This document shows, in pieces, positions 44,214 to 54,886 of a stretch of 64,000 nt of DNA. The stretch lies in assembly GCA_030068145.1 (NCBI GenBank), contig JAPJBO010000010.1, positions 434,001 through 498,000 of the forward strand, read 5' to 3'. The translations under genes and the position numbers were made by a program. This DNA comes from Diplonema papillatum. Its lineage: Eukaryota; Euglenozoa; Diplonemea; Diplonemida; Diplonemidae. Positions within the stretch are counted from its first letter, which is position 1. Each line of letters starts with the position of its first letter. The notes beneath the pieces are model-generated. The model was not told the origin of the DNA. It worked only from the letters and a program-made list of their open reading frames with translations, and searched no databases.

Positions 44214-45023
44214 TCTTCTTCCGCTTGCGGCCGGCGATCGGGCCTTCCTTCGGGGTGCCTAGCACCCTTTTCTTCAGCGCTGGTCGTTCGCTGGTTCCTG
44301 ACGTTGGTGGCGGCCTTTTGGTCGCCCGTCCGGTCGTCGCCGTCTCCTTTTTCGTTGCCGCGGGCGGCGCTTGCGCCGCTCGCTTTCCAACTGGCGTTCC
44401 CCGTTGTAGCTGCCGCCAGCTTGTCCAACGCGCTCATCATGCAGCGCAGGACGTTTCCCCGTTCTCTCACCCCCTTCGGCGCATTCCCGTGCAGCGGCAT
44501 GCTGAGGCCCGAGAAGAGTTCAAAGTCGATCGCAAGCTCCAGCATTGGCACCTGCCCGTTCTCGGTCCATGCATGTCCGACAGCCACGCTACCAACGCAT
44601 AAAACGTCGGTAGTCCCCAGGTCTTGTTCCGCTCCCACGTCCATGCCGGGGCAATCCGCGCGAAGGGGTGGTCAAATTTCTCGGCAGGCATCGCATTCGC
44701 TCTCGACCAGGGGGTCGTGGGGTTCCTGGCCACCCAGCCACGTGCTTCGAGCCCAGCCCGTTCCGCAAGGATTTCAGCCAACATCTCCTGGAGCCGCCTC
44801 GAGAATTGGGCATTCTCGGGTACTACCACTCCGTGTTCCAGCGTGCATCTGGGCCAGTCGGCCCGGTTGGCTGCCATCAGCTCGGCATGTGCCTCTCGTC
44901 GCCGTATGTGCGAGTACGCTCCGCAGTCCCAGAATACGTGTTTCTCGTCCTCGGTGTCGCCGCTTCCACAGTGCTTGCAGCTGGGCGCCTGCGGCTCAGT
45001 TAAGCAGCGGCTGCCGGCTTATC
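43586..45023 (-). mobile_element. 5'-truncated non-LTR retrotransposon remnant (RT C-terminal end)
   Basis: Reading the minus strand, a frame opening after a stop near 45023 encodes a C-x2-C-x9-H-x4-C site (44923-44979), the zinc motif found after the reverse-transcriptase domain of many LINE-type elements. It continues for about 150 residues (to 44467). The protein-like sequence then changes frame near 44560 (frame 44003-44644), ending in a Lys/Arg/Pro-rich tail. The RT and endonuclease domains are missing, as in typical 5'-truncated insertions. The last 314 bp are tandemly duplicated (43586-43899 and 43900-44213). No poly(A) tail is visible. Confidence 0.7.
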
Positions 45024-45404
45024 CCGTGACACCTTTTATATGTACGTTATTGAAAGAGTAACGCAGAGAAAACTGTCTGATGTGGCGATAGACTGCATCA
45101 CAGCTGGTAGACACTACAGCTCTGTAGATAGAGGATGGACTTGCTCGGACCGATTGCCACGGCCTAACACGAACCAATCGTACGGGGCAGAAACATGGCT
45201 CTGGGGAGAACCCGAGCTGGAGTTCGAACACTGGGCATCCAGAGCAAAGGCACGCCAAAAAGGATCAATGTTTGCTGCTCTAAAGAGATGTGGTACAAAG
45301 CCTTTCTCCAAGGAGCGCCAGGTTTCCCATTTTGGAGTCGTGAAACTCTCGAGTTGGGCTCACAGGCTCCCCACTCTCCCCTCCGTCGGTAAGCGGTAAA
45401 GGCA

Positions 45405-45610
45405 GTACACGTCGTACCACAAATTGTTTCGTACTACTTGCACCCGCGCGACCCGAAGACCCAGTACTCCGCCGTGTGTTTTTTTGTAGCTAGCGAGCCA
45501 GTCCTACTTAGGTACGCCAGGCTTATCCCTCCTCTGTCACCGTGAGCGGCACAAGCTCAGAAGTAGAGGTCTGGGCGACTGCTCCTTGCATACTTTCAAC
45601 ACACCCTGGC
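45405..45610. repeat. Duplicated intergenic block (partner 54192-54390)
   Basis: Shared blocks in order: TCGTACCAC, TACTTGC(A/G)CCC, TAC(G/T)CCAGG, and CTCCTTGCATACTTTC. Non-coding, diverged. Confidence 0.6.
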
Positions 45611-45754
45611 CCGCTTCTTTGCGGACGTTGTTATTTTGTCCTCATCGTTTTACAAAAATGCGCGATCAGGTATTTTATGTTGAGGCTGTTCCAGGCGGGG
45701 TGGGTGAAAATTCTTAGTTTGAGGGGCGGAGAGAAATGCTAGGATCCCCTTTAA

Positions 45755-45856
45755 AAACAAGTGATTCAAAGTGGTAAGCGACGTGAGGAAGATGAATCAG
45801 TTTCAAACACAAGTGATTCAAAGTGGTAAGCGGCGTGAGGAAGATGAATCAGCTTC
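45755..45856. repeat. ~50-bp tandem duplication 3' of gene 5
   Basis: Two copies of a unit containing CAAGTGATTCAAAGTGGTAA. A single related copy lies at 57552-57597, just 3' of gene 6. Confidence 0.85.
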
Positions 45857-46204
45857 ATAGGACACTACTCTACTAATAGTAGTGGTTGAACTTTCCTGAG
45901 GAAAGAAACCCAACCTGGGGTGCGGTTTATCAACACGGTGCACACCAGCCACAGAAGATGGAATGAACGCGGAGCATTGGCATTATTCGGCATCATTCAA
46001 TTTTTGAGTTCACCGTGAAGGGGTCGTCAGAAGACTTGTATGACAGGGGATCCTTGGGATGAGACACTCGGTAGACAAAAATGAAGCAGCGAAGCGCGGG
46101 GGAAGAACCAAAGTGCATGTTATTATATTAAGCAGCGGCGTCGACGTGCCTTTCAGACCAAATTCTTCCTCCGTTCACTGGCATGAGAACACTGCGGATC
46201 GAAA

Positions 46205-46395
46205 ATAAGAGCTCGTCACTCGCATAACCGCGGCTGATACAAAGGTAATGATGATAATGATGGGAAGAGAGATGTGTTTTCGTTGAACGCAGTGCCTGAT
46301 CGTTTTTACGTAAAGCTGGATTCAGGATGCAAGTAAAAACGCCACGGTTTGCGGCGGCGAGCTTCGCATTGCCTCCAACATTTCATGTTTGGTAA
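46205..46395. repeat. Duplicated block near the gene 5 3' end (partner 63700-63902)
   Basis: AATAAGAGCTCGTC through AACGCCACGGTT and ACATTTCATG matches 63700-63902 throughout. Non-coding. Confidence 0.75.
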
Positions 46396-46522
46396 AAAGA
46401 AAAGCAAGAAAGAAGAAAAGCGAGAATGGCGGGCAAAACTCCGCAAGACGGGAGTGAAGCTGTGGGAAAGGCTAAATCTCCTTTGTTCGTTGTTCTCGAG
46501 CGGAGCGGCTCTTCGGCGCCTT

Positions 46523-48220
46523 CTAGTCGCTCAGGCTGTACTCGCCGTCGTCCTTCGAAAAGATGCTTGCCGGGTCGTATTTGCGCTTCAAGCTCCGCAG
46601 ACGGTTGCGAATGGACGCGACCGGGAACAAGTCCTCCTCCTTCTCCACGTTGAAATTGGCGTAGTTGGCGTAGTACGTGGTCGAGATGGGGCGCAGGAGC
46701 TTGTCGTTGAAGTCGGATGCGATGCTCAGGATCTCAGTCCGCGGAACTGACGCGTTGGTCCGCCAGAAGCAGGCCTCGAAAGCGGACCACGCGTGCCGGG
46801 TGCTCATCGAGCCCTTGATGTGGAGCGGGTCGGTCCACGACGCGCGACCTCCCCACTTCTCGATGCTGACGAACGGGAAGTTGCCGTAGGGCTGCCAGTT
46901 TTCGATCTTGACCATGTCGATCAGCCAGGCGGCGAACTCATCAAGCCACGCCTCGTTCATGCAGACGTCGTTCTTGTGGTTGATAACCTTAGACGCGCAC
47001 GTGCCGTCCATGCTGGACGCGGGACCAGGCGTCAGCGTGGGGGCGAACATGTCGTTGTACGGTTTCACAGCCAGGGTGTTGACCACCGGCGCCACGTCGA
47101 CACCCTTGAAGAAGCTCCCGTTGATTTCGGCCATGCCTTCTTCCCACGCGGCCCGTTCGGTGGTGGCCTCCGCGATGTACGTGAACCGGTAGTCGATGGT
47201 GTACGGCCGCCCAGCCATGACGTCTTGGATTGGGAGAACCGTGGTCCAGCACTGCAGGCGGTTTTCCTTGTCGCCCGGTCTCTCGTCTCGCGCATCTTTG
47301 AAGTAAGCGCATGGCACGTCGAAGAAGCGTCGCGCGTCCTGTACTGTGTACATCGGAACGCGAACGTCACCGTGCACGACGAACTTCGGCTTCGGGAGCA
47401 TGTGCGCGTAAAACTTGGTGACGACGCCGAGCCCAATGTGGCCGGATCCCTTCATGGCCCACAGGATCCGCTTGTCGTCGACGGAGCCCACGCAGCTTGC
47501 CAGCTTGTGCTCGGCGAGCTGCGCTTCGTGATCCGTGTCGAAGATGCGGGCAACCCTCCCGTCTTCCAAGACGATCTCCACGCCCATGATGCGGTCGCTC
47601 GTGAAGCCGAAGTACCGCGTCAAAGATCCCATACCGCCTCCCGTGACGTGTCCACCAAAACCAATGGTCGCCGAAGTGCCGTGTGGCACCATGAAGTCCA
47701 CGTTCTTGTACGCCTGGAAAACCTCCCCGATCGTATTGCCGGGCTCGAGGATTAAGTACGTGTCGCCTTGAGACTTGTACACCGTCGAATTCTTCATTTC
47801 GTACAAGTGTATAACAGCACACCCGTCGCACGTGCTGGCACAAGACTGGCTGTGGCCCCCACTGCGTGTCGTGAACTTGATGTCGTACTGCCTGAGGAAG
47901 ACGATCGTTCGCTGCACATCGCGCGTGGTGCGCATAGCGAACAGTGCGAAAGGGCTCTTATACTTGCAGTCGAAGGCCACCGTGTCTTGCGCAGCCTCGT
48001 ACGTCAACGCGCCGTTGACATCCGAGCCGCAGTCGGCACCGGACTCCACAGGGGCACCCCCGCAGCACTTCAAACCGGGCATCAAGACAGTCCCATCGAG
48101 GTGTGTGGCAAATCGACACAGGGAGGCATTCCTCTGCTCTGCCGACATATCATAGTCCAACGTCAAGTCGATGCCCGCTGCATGCGCGGCAGCGACGGCG
48201 AGAAGAAACGGCCGCAGCAT
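46523..48220 (-). CDS. Secreted FAD-linked oxidase, BBE/hexose-oxidase-like (gene 5)
   Basis: 565 residues from Met at 48220. The frame is open to 48697, but the chosen Met begins a signal peptide (MLRPFLLAVA core, likely cleavage near AHAAG 12-16) identical to that of gene 6, where a stop lies upstream. FAD_binding_4 about 85-225: RSGGH 119-123 (His123 the probable flavin anchor), Cys-rich C127-x3-C131-x2-C134, glycine loop GTSATIGFGGH 181-191 then GGG. Ser replaces the second flavin anchor Cys. BBE region 516-555, with YYANYAN where genes 1-4 have YYKNYAD. Differs from genes 1-4 also by PGLKCC instead of PDKKCC and a short N-terminus. Closest relative is gene 6, with long identical DNA runs. 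GC-rich third positions. Likely a second substrate class within the cluster (inference). Confidence 0.93.
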   Translation of the reverse strand: MLRPFLLAVAAAHAAGIDLTLDYDMSAEQRNASLCRFATHLDGTVLMPGLKCCGGAPVESGADCGSDVNGALTYEAAQDTVAFDCKYKSPFALFAMRTTRDVQRTIVFLRQYDIKFTTRSGGHSQSCASTCDGCAVIHLYEMKNSTVYKSQGDTYLILEPGNTIGEVFQAYKNVDFMVPHGTSATIGFGGHVTGGGMGSLTRYFGFTSDRIMGVEIVLEDGRVARIFDTDHEAQLAEHKLASCVGSVDDKRILWAMKGSGHIGLGVVTKFYAHMLPKPKFVVHGDVRVPMYTVQDARRFFDVPCAYFKDARDERPGDKENRLQCWTTVLPIQDVMAGRPYTIDYRFTYIAEATTERAAWEEGMAEINGSFFKGVDVAPVVNTLAVKPYNDMFAPTLTPGPASSMDGTCASKVINHKNDVCMNEAWLDEFAAWLIDMVKIENWQPYGNFPFVSIEKWGGRASWTDPLHIKGSMSTRHAWSAFEACFWRTNASVPRTEILSIASDFNDKLLRPISTTYYANYANFNVEKEEDLFPVASIRNRLRSLKRKYDPASIFSKDDGEYSLSD

Positions 48221-48697
48221 AGGCTCGAGTTGCCTTTTAGCTTCGTTTACTTTTTTTTGTATTTCTTTTTCGTGGGTCGCTGTAAAACGTGGATTTGCTT
48301 TGTTTTTGTGTTTGCGACGTATCATGTTTCGCCTCTTTCGCTCTTCGCAGGCGCGCGTTTGGTGCTTCGCTTCTCCGTCGGTTGCGCGTCGACAGTTGCT
48401 TCCTGACGGCGCTTGGGCGATGGCCGTGTTGTCTTCTGTGAAGTTGCCGAGACTCATCGTCGCTTCTTTGTCTTCGCTCTCGAGATTGGGTTTCGCACTC
48501 CGTCCGCTGCTTTCGGAAGTACCAGCACCGCGTTGGCGCGCTTCACTTGCTTCGGCGGAGGTGCTGCTGCCGCGGGGCTTATGCGACTTATTCGATTGGA
48601 GAAAAGTGCGAGAAAAAGGGGAAATGCGAGGCGGGGAGAAAGAAATGCGTAGTAGTTTTGTTTTATCCTTTTTTTCTTTTTTCGCTGTCGACAACAA
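48221..48697 (-). other. Open in-frame leader upstream of gene 5
   Basis: 159 codons in frame with gene 5 without a stop: Lys/Ser-rich, no domain. Only the last few codons (QLEP just before the Met) are also encoded upstream of gene 6, where the frame is closed by a stop near 59410 and has no ATG. I read this as 5' UTR. An N-terminally extended product cannot be excluded but would bury the signal peptide. Confidence 0.5.
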
Positions 48698-48737
48698 TTT
48701 TATTGTGTTGGGGTGTCATTTCAGAAATAGAGATAGA

Positions 48738-49167
48738 GAACACTTCCGGAGCGTGGGTCTTGCACCGACAAAACAAAACAGACGGGGCCAACAGCTCAGC
48801 TACCACCACCCACGGCACCGGTCGGGCTGCGGCCAGATTATTTTCTGGCCTATCAAAGCCGGATTACATTTGAAGCCGCGTATTCTTTTCGGCGAACCAA
48901 TTTTTTTTGTAATAGTTGTGGCCCGTAGTGTAGGTCGTAAAATTGCTTGGCGGGGGCACCGCTTTCTTCGTCGGATTGACCGGTGCGCCGCAGTCGGGGT
49001 GTTTGAGGTGGGGCATTGCCAGGTCTTCACGTTTACCGGGGCCGGCGTCGCCCCCTCTGGGTAGAGGGGCAGAATACCTGCGGTGGCACTTTTTTTATAT
49101 ATTTTTTGGTGCGGGCTTCGTTTTCAACCGTTTTCCCCACGGCAGCCGCTGATCCGGAAATGTTCCC
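48738..49167. mobile_element. MITE-like element, family A, ~430 bp, diverged
   Basis: Left GAACACTTCCGGAG (48738-48751) and right TCCGGAAATGTTCCC (49153-49167) are inverted. The interior is unrelated to the short copies except near the ends. It lies about 500 bp upstream of the gene 5 start. Confidence 0.6.
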
Positions 49168-49629
49168 TTCAGTACATCGAAAAAGAAGTCAAAGAAAACT
49201 GGGAGGCCTGCTTGTTGAGCCAGTCTGACCCTCTCTCCGGTGTCGAAACGTCTGTTCCCCCAAGCCTCTAACTCCCCCACTGAACACAAGGTTCAACACC
49301 ATCGTGTCTACGGCGGGAAGACGAGGAACACTGAGCAACGCAATTCCGCGCGCCCACGACAGATATACATGCATGTAAACGCACCACAACCGTTACCCGT
49401 TACAGCCACGGTAGTCCACTACACTACCGTCAAAAGCTGATAGGGCAGAAGCTCTTGCGGGCTTGCACCGACTTGAAGTCGTGTGCTATCACTCGATTGA
49501 CCTGTTTCATCCACACCCCGCTGTTATTGCTAGCGTTGGTTCTTATCTCGGTCAATTGTATCCACCTCGACCCCGCGGTTTTAAGGCCACGGCTCGTACG
49601 TCAACAGACATGGGCGCCACAAACCATCG

Positions 49630-50935
49630 CACACGGCCGGACTGGCTCACTTGCATTGAGGAACGGGGGTTAGGGATTTTTGTGTATTTGTTGCTTGAGA
49701 ACGCATGTTATTCACGGGAACAGGCACAATGCAGCCGGGATTCTTCCCCCTCGTCTCCACAGACTCCTGAATGCCCGCTGATTGTGGCGTGCCCCTTTTC
49801 TTTTGCCCCTTTTCTTTTACTTAATAAGCGCTAAGTAAGCTGACTTGTTGTGTGGTTCTTCACAAAAAAAAAAAAAGGTGCGAGTCAACCTAAATTTAGT
49901 TAAACCGCTGCAAACGTTGATCCTGGTCTGTAACGAACGTGCTCACGAGGGAGAGCGATTCCCTCGGGTTATTTGTTTAGGTTTCCCAAGAAAGGCACAA
50001 TCTTTTTTTTTTTTTTCTTTTATGCCGTGTCGAACCGCTTGCTTCCGGCACTGAAACTTAAAATATCACCTGTTGTTTCGTGTGGGCTGCAAGGGTCCTC
50101 TTCTGCCCGTCAGTCGGACCCCATTGCTGGACGGCCACCTCTGTCAGCCCAACTTTTCAAAGGGAGCGCTCCTGAGGACTCGTCGCACGTGATAACACAA
50201 TGAATTCGGCAGGTTTCGCCTGGTCTCACTGGTCGCGGGGACGTCCGGTTCCCGGTCGCCAAAGGCAAGAAGTTCGACTGCACCCGTCGATCCGCGTCTC
50301 GTACGATACGTTCCCAGAAGCCTCTGCTTTCACAAAAAAAAGATACTCAGAGGGGCCGCCCGGTGCTTACTTCGAGGAATGCCACGCACGAAGGTTCTTT
50401 TTTAGCGTTTATTGTGGTTTAGAGGTTCGGTGTTTTTACATTGAACGCTCACCAGCTCTCAACCCAGATTTACCTGCGTTTCCTGTGGGCTACAGCACCT
50501 TCCTCCTTCGAGATTTGAACTCTTGCTGCAATCGTGCTTTTGTCCTTTGGCAGAGTGAGTCCATGCCTCTCATCTGCAATAGTAGCGAGTCGCTGGCATG
50601 TTCGAGATATGCAACTTGCGGCCTCCTGGAGTATTTTGTCACAAAGCCGGTGTTTCTACAAAAGAAAAAAAGAAAGAAAGCAATGTGAAGAATCGCCTTG
50701 AGCGATGAGCGAAAACCTGCTTCGTCCTACCCATTTTTTGGCTGAATTGACTGTACACATTAAGGTGGCAAATCCCGCGTTCGCGAGTTGTTGTTTGCTA
50801 CTTTCGCGAAAGCGAAACGCCGTTGCCCATTTTTTTTGTACGCTGTTCACGAACGCTGCCACAAACGACTGTTGATAGTATTCATCTCGTCGCTATGCGT
50901 GGCGAAGAAGCTAAGAAACTGGAAAGAAGGCCCTG
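49630..50935. repeat. Composite dispersed repeat, family H (unit copy 2)
   Basis: Same block order as 40490-41540 and 60230-62760. Blocks at 50035-50330 (CCGGCACTGAAA, GAATTCGGCAGG, CGGGGACGTCC) are shared with 61500-61890 only. Contains a family C copy (50340-50637) that itself carries a family D insertion (50405-50437). No gene. Confidence 0.7.
50340..50637. mobile_element. MITE family C with nested family D insertion
   Basis: Left AAGATACTCAGAGGGGCCGC and right GCCTCCTGGAGTATTTT ends. Inside, GCGTTTATTGTGGTTTAGAG (family D) interrupts the element at 50405-50437, giving a relative age: C before D. Confidence 0.65.
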
Positions 50936-51062
50936 CGTTTAAACGCCTACGCCCGCTACGAAACCCGTGTTTTCGTGTGGGCTACGACACATTTCACCCC
51001 GTTTGATACTTCGCAACTGGCAGTCTCCGCAAGTATCTCCCACACTACAGGTGCTTTATGCA

Positions 51063-51334
51063 AGAATACTCGACGTAGCTGCTTGGACTCCGAATGGAAG
51101 GGAGGAAATATAGAGGTAGAGGGGCAAAATACAATACAAACACAATCTGATTTGTTCTTCGCTTACACCACCGTGTGTTGTTTTCTCACTCAGGACTTTG
51201 ACCTGTTGTGTTTGTGTGATTTGTCGTGTAGGGGTAGACCTGCATGACCTCACGTCCGTTCAACACGTGGTTCGGTAGTTACAGCACTTGGGATCCCGTC
51301 TGTTCTTTGTCGGGCAGCATCGTCGAGCATTTCC
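51063..51334. mobile_element. MITE, family B, ~272 bp
   Basis: AGAATACTCGACGTAGCTGC at the left and GGCAGCATCGTCGAGCATTTCC minus two bases at the right. The interior is as in 17344-17600. It follows a partial family C (about 50940-51043). Confidence 0.82.
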
Positions 51335-52009
51335 TTTCAAGCTGGTGCCTAAGTAAAAAAAAAGCCAAGCGCTTCGGTTTGTTTGTGCGTGCCGGTTAAT
51401 CGTTTTCCCACTTGTATTTACGCCGTGTCACATTCGGGCATGGAATTCTGATCACCACCAAAACACGCTGCCTCCGTCTTATTTGCCTGCGCAATACACT
51501 GAAGGGCATTCTTAGTAGTACTAAGATATGCCTGCGCTCCATCGGTGCTGTGGCAGAGGGTCAACACGCGAGCCAGGTCGGTTGGCTCCTGATTGCTTTC
51601 ACGATCGCGCTGAGACGCGCGGCAGAACGTGGACACGCACGTGCAACTGCGTGCAACCTGATTTCCTTACACTAAAGCGTGCCCCACTGGAAAAGCCACG
51701 GCACCAAGGACAATGCCATACGCCTCTTCATAAGCTAGCTGGGTTGCGACCTGCCACGTGACCCGTCGCTTTCACTTGGCGCACGTTGGTTCTATCTTGC
51801 GCTGCGGGCTTCCCACTTTTGAACAAATGTTGGCTCTGAACTGCATCCGGGCTGCCATTACCCCTTTGTGTGTCATGAAATAGCAGGGTTGCACAGTTCA
51901 TCAGGCAGCCGGGCGTGTGCCAAATAACTGCGTATTATCACTCGACCAGCAACCCTCCTTCCCCTCGCGAAGCAGGTGCATGTAGAAAAGAATAGTTGAG
52001 CAGGGTTCC
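51335..52009. other. Intergenic, no gene recognised
   Basis: A GCGCTCCATCGGTGCTGTGG block near 51533 also occurs at 63289. The TACGTAAAT-like tail near 51400 echoes 21760. No coding call. Confidence 0.4.
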
Positions 52010-52380
52010 CTAGAGCCCGGCCTAACGCCTTGCAAGCCGGTAAACAGGTTTTTCTCGAGCCGGTACACAGGCCGGCCGGATGAAAAAATTCGGATGGCCC
52101 TTTCATTTGCGTGTGCGCAGCGGAACTCACCTGCCGCTGGTACTAACAAGTGCATTGTTAATACCAGAAAATCTAAAATGAAAAGGCGATGTTTGCGTGT
52201 ATGTACGTGCCGGTAAGAAGTCTCCCAAATGCCGGTTTCTGCTAGGGAACCCTGGTTGAGTCGCAAATAAAAGAAGAAATGTGAAAAATACGGAGAGAGA
52301 GAAAATTGTTACATTGTACCTGCCATACACGCTTCTTCCTTGCAAACGATAAGCTGTTGAGAAAGCGAATTGACCTGAAG
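52010..52380. repeat. Duplicated intergenic block (partner 63450-64000)
   Basis: CCGGCCTAACGCCTT, GGATGGCCCTTTCATTTG, GCTAGGGAACCCTGGTTGAG and TTGTTACATTGTACCT occur in the same order at 63450-64000. The partner contains an additional ~200 bp (63700-63902) that matches the gene 5 3' flank. Confidence 0.8.
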
Positions 52381-52969
52381 TTAAAGTGTAATAAGGGAGG
52401 GTGGAGCGTTGGTTGTGGTTATTATAAAATAAATTTTCCCCCCCATCTTCTTACCAAGTCGCGTTCATTAATTGACGATTGGAAACAGTGCTTCCGGCTT
52501 GTTCGCGGATGCAAGCGTTCTGAGGGGGAACGGGCACGGGATAATCCGTATCGCCCTCACAGAACCCGGACCATCCACCGCACTTTTTGACCGCTCAACA
52601 GAAAGGCTGACCGGTCGAAGGTGCAGGCCGCACAGTCCACCTTTTTCGGCACAAAGCGCCGGTCAAAGTGCCGGGAGCAACTGACGGGGAGAGCCAAATC
52701 TTTGACGCTGCGACACACGCGGTGATAAAACATCGGGGGTTCAGGCATCAGAGTCGGCAAAACCCTGGACCCCGCTCAGCATCAGCGGGTTCTGCTCTGC
52801 TGGTCGATGCGGGGTAGCACGAGCCGGGAGCCAGACAGCCCCCCAAAGCCCTGTATTGCTGGCAGTTTCTTGGGCTCAGCGGTCGGTTGTGTTTAAACCA
52901 GCCCGCCTCGTCTCCCTTCTCTGAAACGCCGTTTCGACCCATCCTATAGATTTCAGTCGCACTCCACAA

Positions 52970-53570
52970 GGAATTTTCTCTGGGCAGGTAACGGATAGCT
53001 TGGGATGACGATGCAGACGTTACGCCTTCGGCGCACGCAAGAGAGAGAGAGAGAGACGAGTTAGAGTTGAGACGGCAATCCTGGAAAAATCATACAAATA
53101 TGCACTGGCGAAAAGGTTTGAAAAAAATATAGAAATACTCGCTGCGTGAAACGCGGGCAAACGTTTTCCTTCGTTCGTGGAAGCTGCGCGACAACGCCGC
53201 TTTCTCGGCAACAGCACCCCCGCACTGTTCAGGTCAAGGGAGTTGGACTATCGTGTCTGGTACTGTTGTTTCCCAATCTTCTCAACCCCGAAGTGCGCGT
53301 TCTCCCCCACGGTAGGTTGACGCCTGAGTTCCGGTGCAGCCACCCTCTTTCTATTCCCCCCTGCTATTCAAAGTGAAAGTTAGCTTTTCGTTCGTGACCT
53401 CACCCTCAACCCGAATCCTGGACGTGGTTTCAAGTGGCAATTGATCATGATCAGAGGGTCAGAGGGTCCTTCTCGGGCGGTTCTGTTTCTTCACACACTA
53501 CAAAATGGCTTAAAAAAAAAGGAAGTGGATCGCGAAAGATCGCCACGAAAGCAGGGCGAACGGTGCAATC
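52970..53570. repeat. Duplicated intergenic block (partner 42550-43330)
   Basis: See the partner for shared blocks. A GA microsatellite (53041-53056) is specific to this copy. Confidence 0.75.
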
Positions 53571-53789
53571 GCATGGCGTTTAGTTTTTCTGGGGTCTACT
53601 TGTGCGCACTAGTGATGTGCATTGAGCCCTGGCTCGATTGCCATTGCGCGCTCTGAGCCTCTTGGTAGGCCAGCCCGCCGTTTGAGTCTTGTCTTGCACC
53701 GCTCGTAATCTGTCTGAAGGGGCGGCAGACTGCACTATTATAGACAATATACAGATTCATCGATAGGGGGGACTCATATTTTTTCGCTT

Positions 53790-54060
53790 TCGGCAACCTT
53801 TCACGATCCGATCGTTCGGGAGAGAAAGATGGTTCTAAGGAGCCGGCGACCCATGAAACAGGAAGAAGATGCTGTCGCACAAGCTCCATAGATAGGGGGT
53901 GTACTAATTCGGGATACCGATATGTAGATTTATAAATAATTGTTCACTTTTTTGACGGCCTTTCACGATCCAATCGTTCGGGGGAGAAACATGATTACAG
54001 GGAGCCGGCGGCCCATGGAACAGGAGGAAGACGCTGTCGCACAATTCAGAGTCGTTTCAG
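53790..54060. repeat. Short tandem duplication, ~175-bp period
   Basis: CCTTTCACGATCC(G/A)ATCGTTCGGG followed by GAGAAA(G)ATG, GGAGCCGGCG and AAGA(T/C)GCTGTCGCACAA occurs at about 53798-53885 and again at 53959-54045. The copies are diverged. No protein recognised. Confidence 0.75.
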
Positions 54061-54191
54061 TTGGTTTCACTGGTGGTGAGAAGGAGATGCGACAGACTTT
54101 CGCCCCTTTGCACCGGCCGTTTTCGTACCCGCTCCCTTTTTTTTTTTTTTTGGCGAAGTTTTGGCGTGGCGCCGAAAACCCACTGGAGCAG

Positions 54192-54390
54192 CGCAAGTCG
54201 TACCACGATTGCTTTCGTTATACTTGCGCCCACAACCCGAGGATCCGGTACTCTACTGTGTGTAATAATAATCTATGAAAGCTACTGCGGGCGGGCGGGA
54301 ATCAGCCTACTTTAGGTATGCCAGGTCTCCCGACTCTTGCTGTCGTGAGCAGAGGTCTGTGCACCTCCTTGCATACTTTCGACCAAATGC
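54192..54390. repeat. Duplicated intergenic block (partner 45405-45610)
   Basis: Same blocks in the same order as the partner. It lies about 3.3 kb 3' of gene 6 where the partner lies about 0.9 kb 3' of gene 5; later insertions (family B, foldback element) account for much of the difference. Confidence 0.6.
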
Positions 54391-54620
54391 CCCTCCCCCC
54401 CTCTCGCGTCTCCCGCAGTAGCCCGGCTGTCGACGGGACAGCTCCACAAAATGAAGGCAGCAAGCCCGGTTTGTTGGGTGGGAGAATGGAGAAACCCGTC
54501 TGTCGCGCTTTGTTTCTTGTTTTCCTTTATCAATCTTCGGCCATCCGTTGTCATTTTTCCCCCCCGCCACCCTTGACTTTACACCCCCACCCACTCCCCT
54601 GAGGTTTACCCCCCTCTTCG

Positions 54621-54886
54621 GGAAATACTCGACGTAGCTGCTTCGACTCCGAATGGAAGGCTTGGAGGTAGAGGGGAAAATACAAAACCAACACAATCGT
54701 GATTTGATCTTCGCTTACACCACCGTGTGTTGTTTTCTCACTCAGGACTTTTTGACCTGTTGTGTTTGTGTGGTTCGTCGTGAAGGGGCAGACCTGCATG
54801 ACCTTACGTCCGTCCAACACGTGGTTCGGTAGTTACAGCACTTGGGATCCCTTCGGTTATTTCTGACAGCAACGTCGAGTATTTCC
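54621..54886. mobile_element. MITE, family B, ~266 bp
   Basis: GGAAATACTCGACGTAGCTG at the left and CAGCAACGTCGAGTATTTCC at the right form a good inverted pair. The interior is shared with the other B copies. Confidence 0.82.

Noticed and set aside
46793..47755. Long plus-strand open frame (320 codons) opposite gene 5, and similar frames opposite the other oxidase genes (e.g. 34345-35244, 57926-58783)
   Set aside because: These are antisense shadows created by GC-rich third positions of the real genes. They contain no domain and recur only because the sense genes are paralogous.
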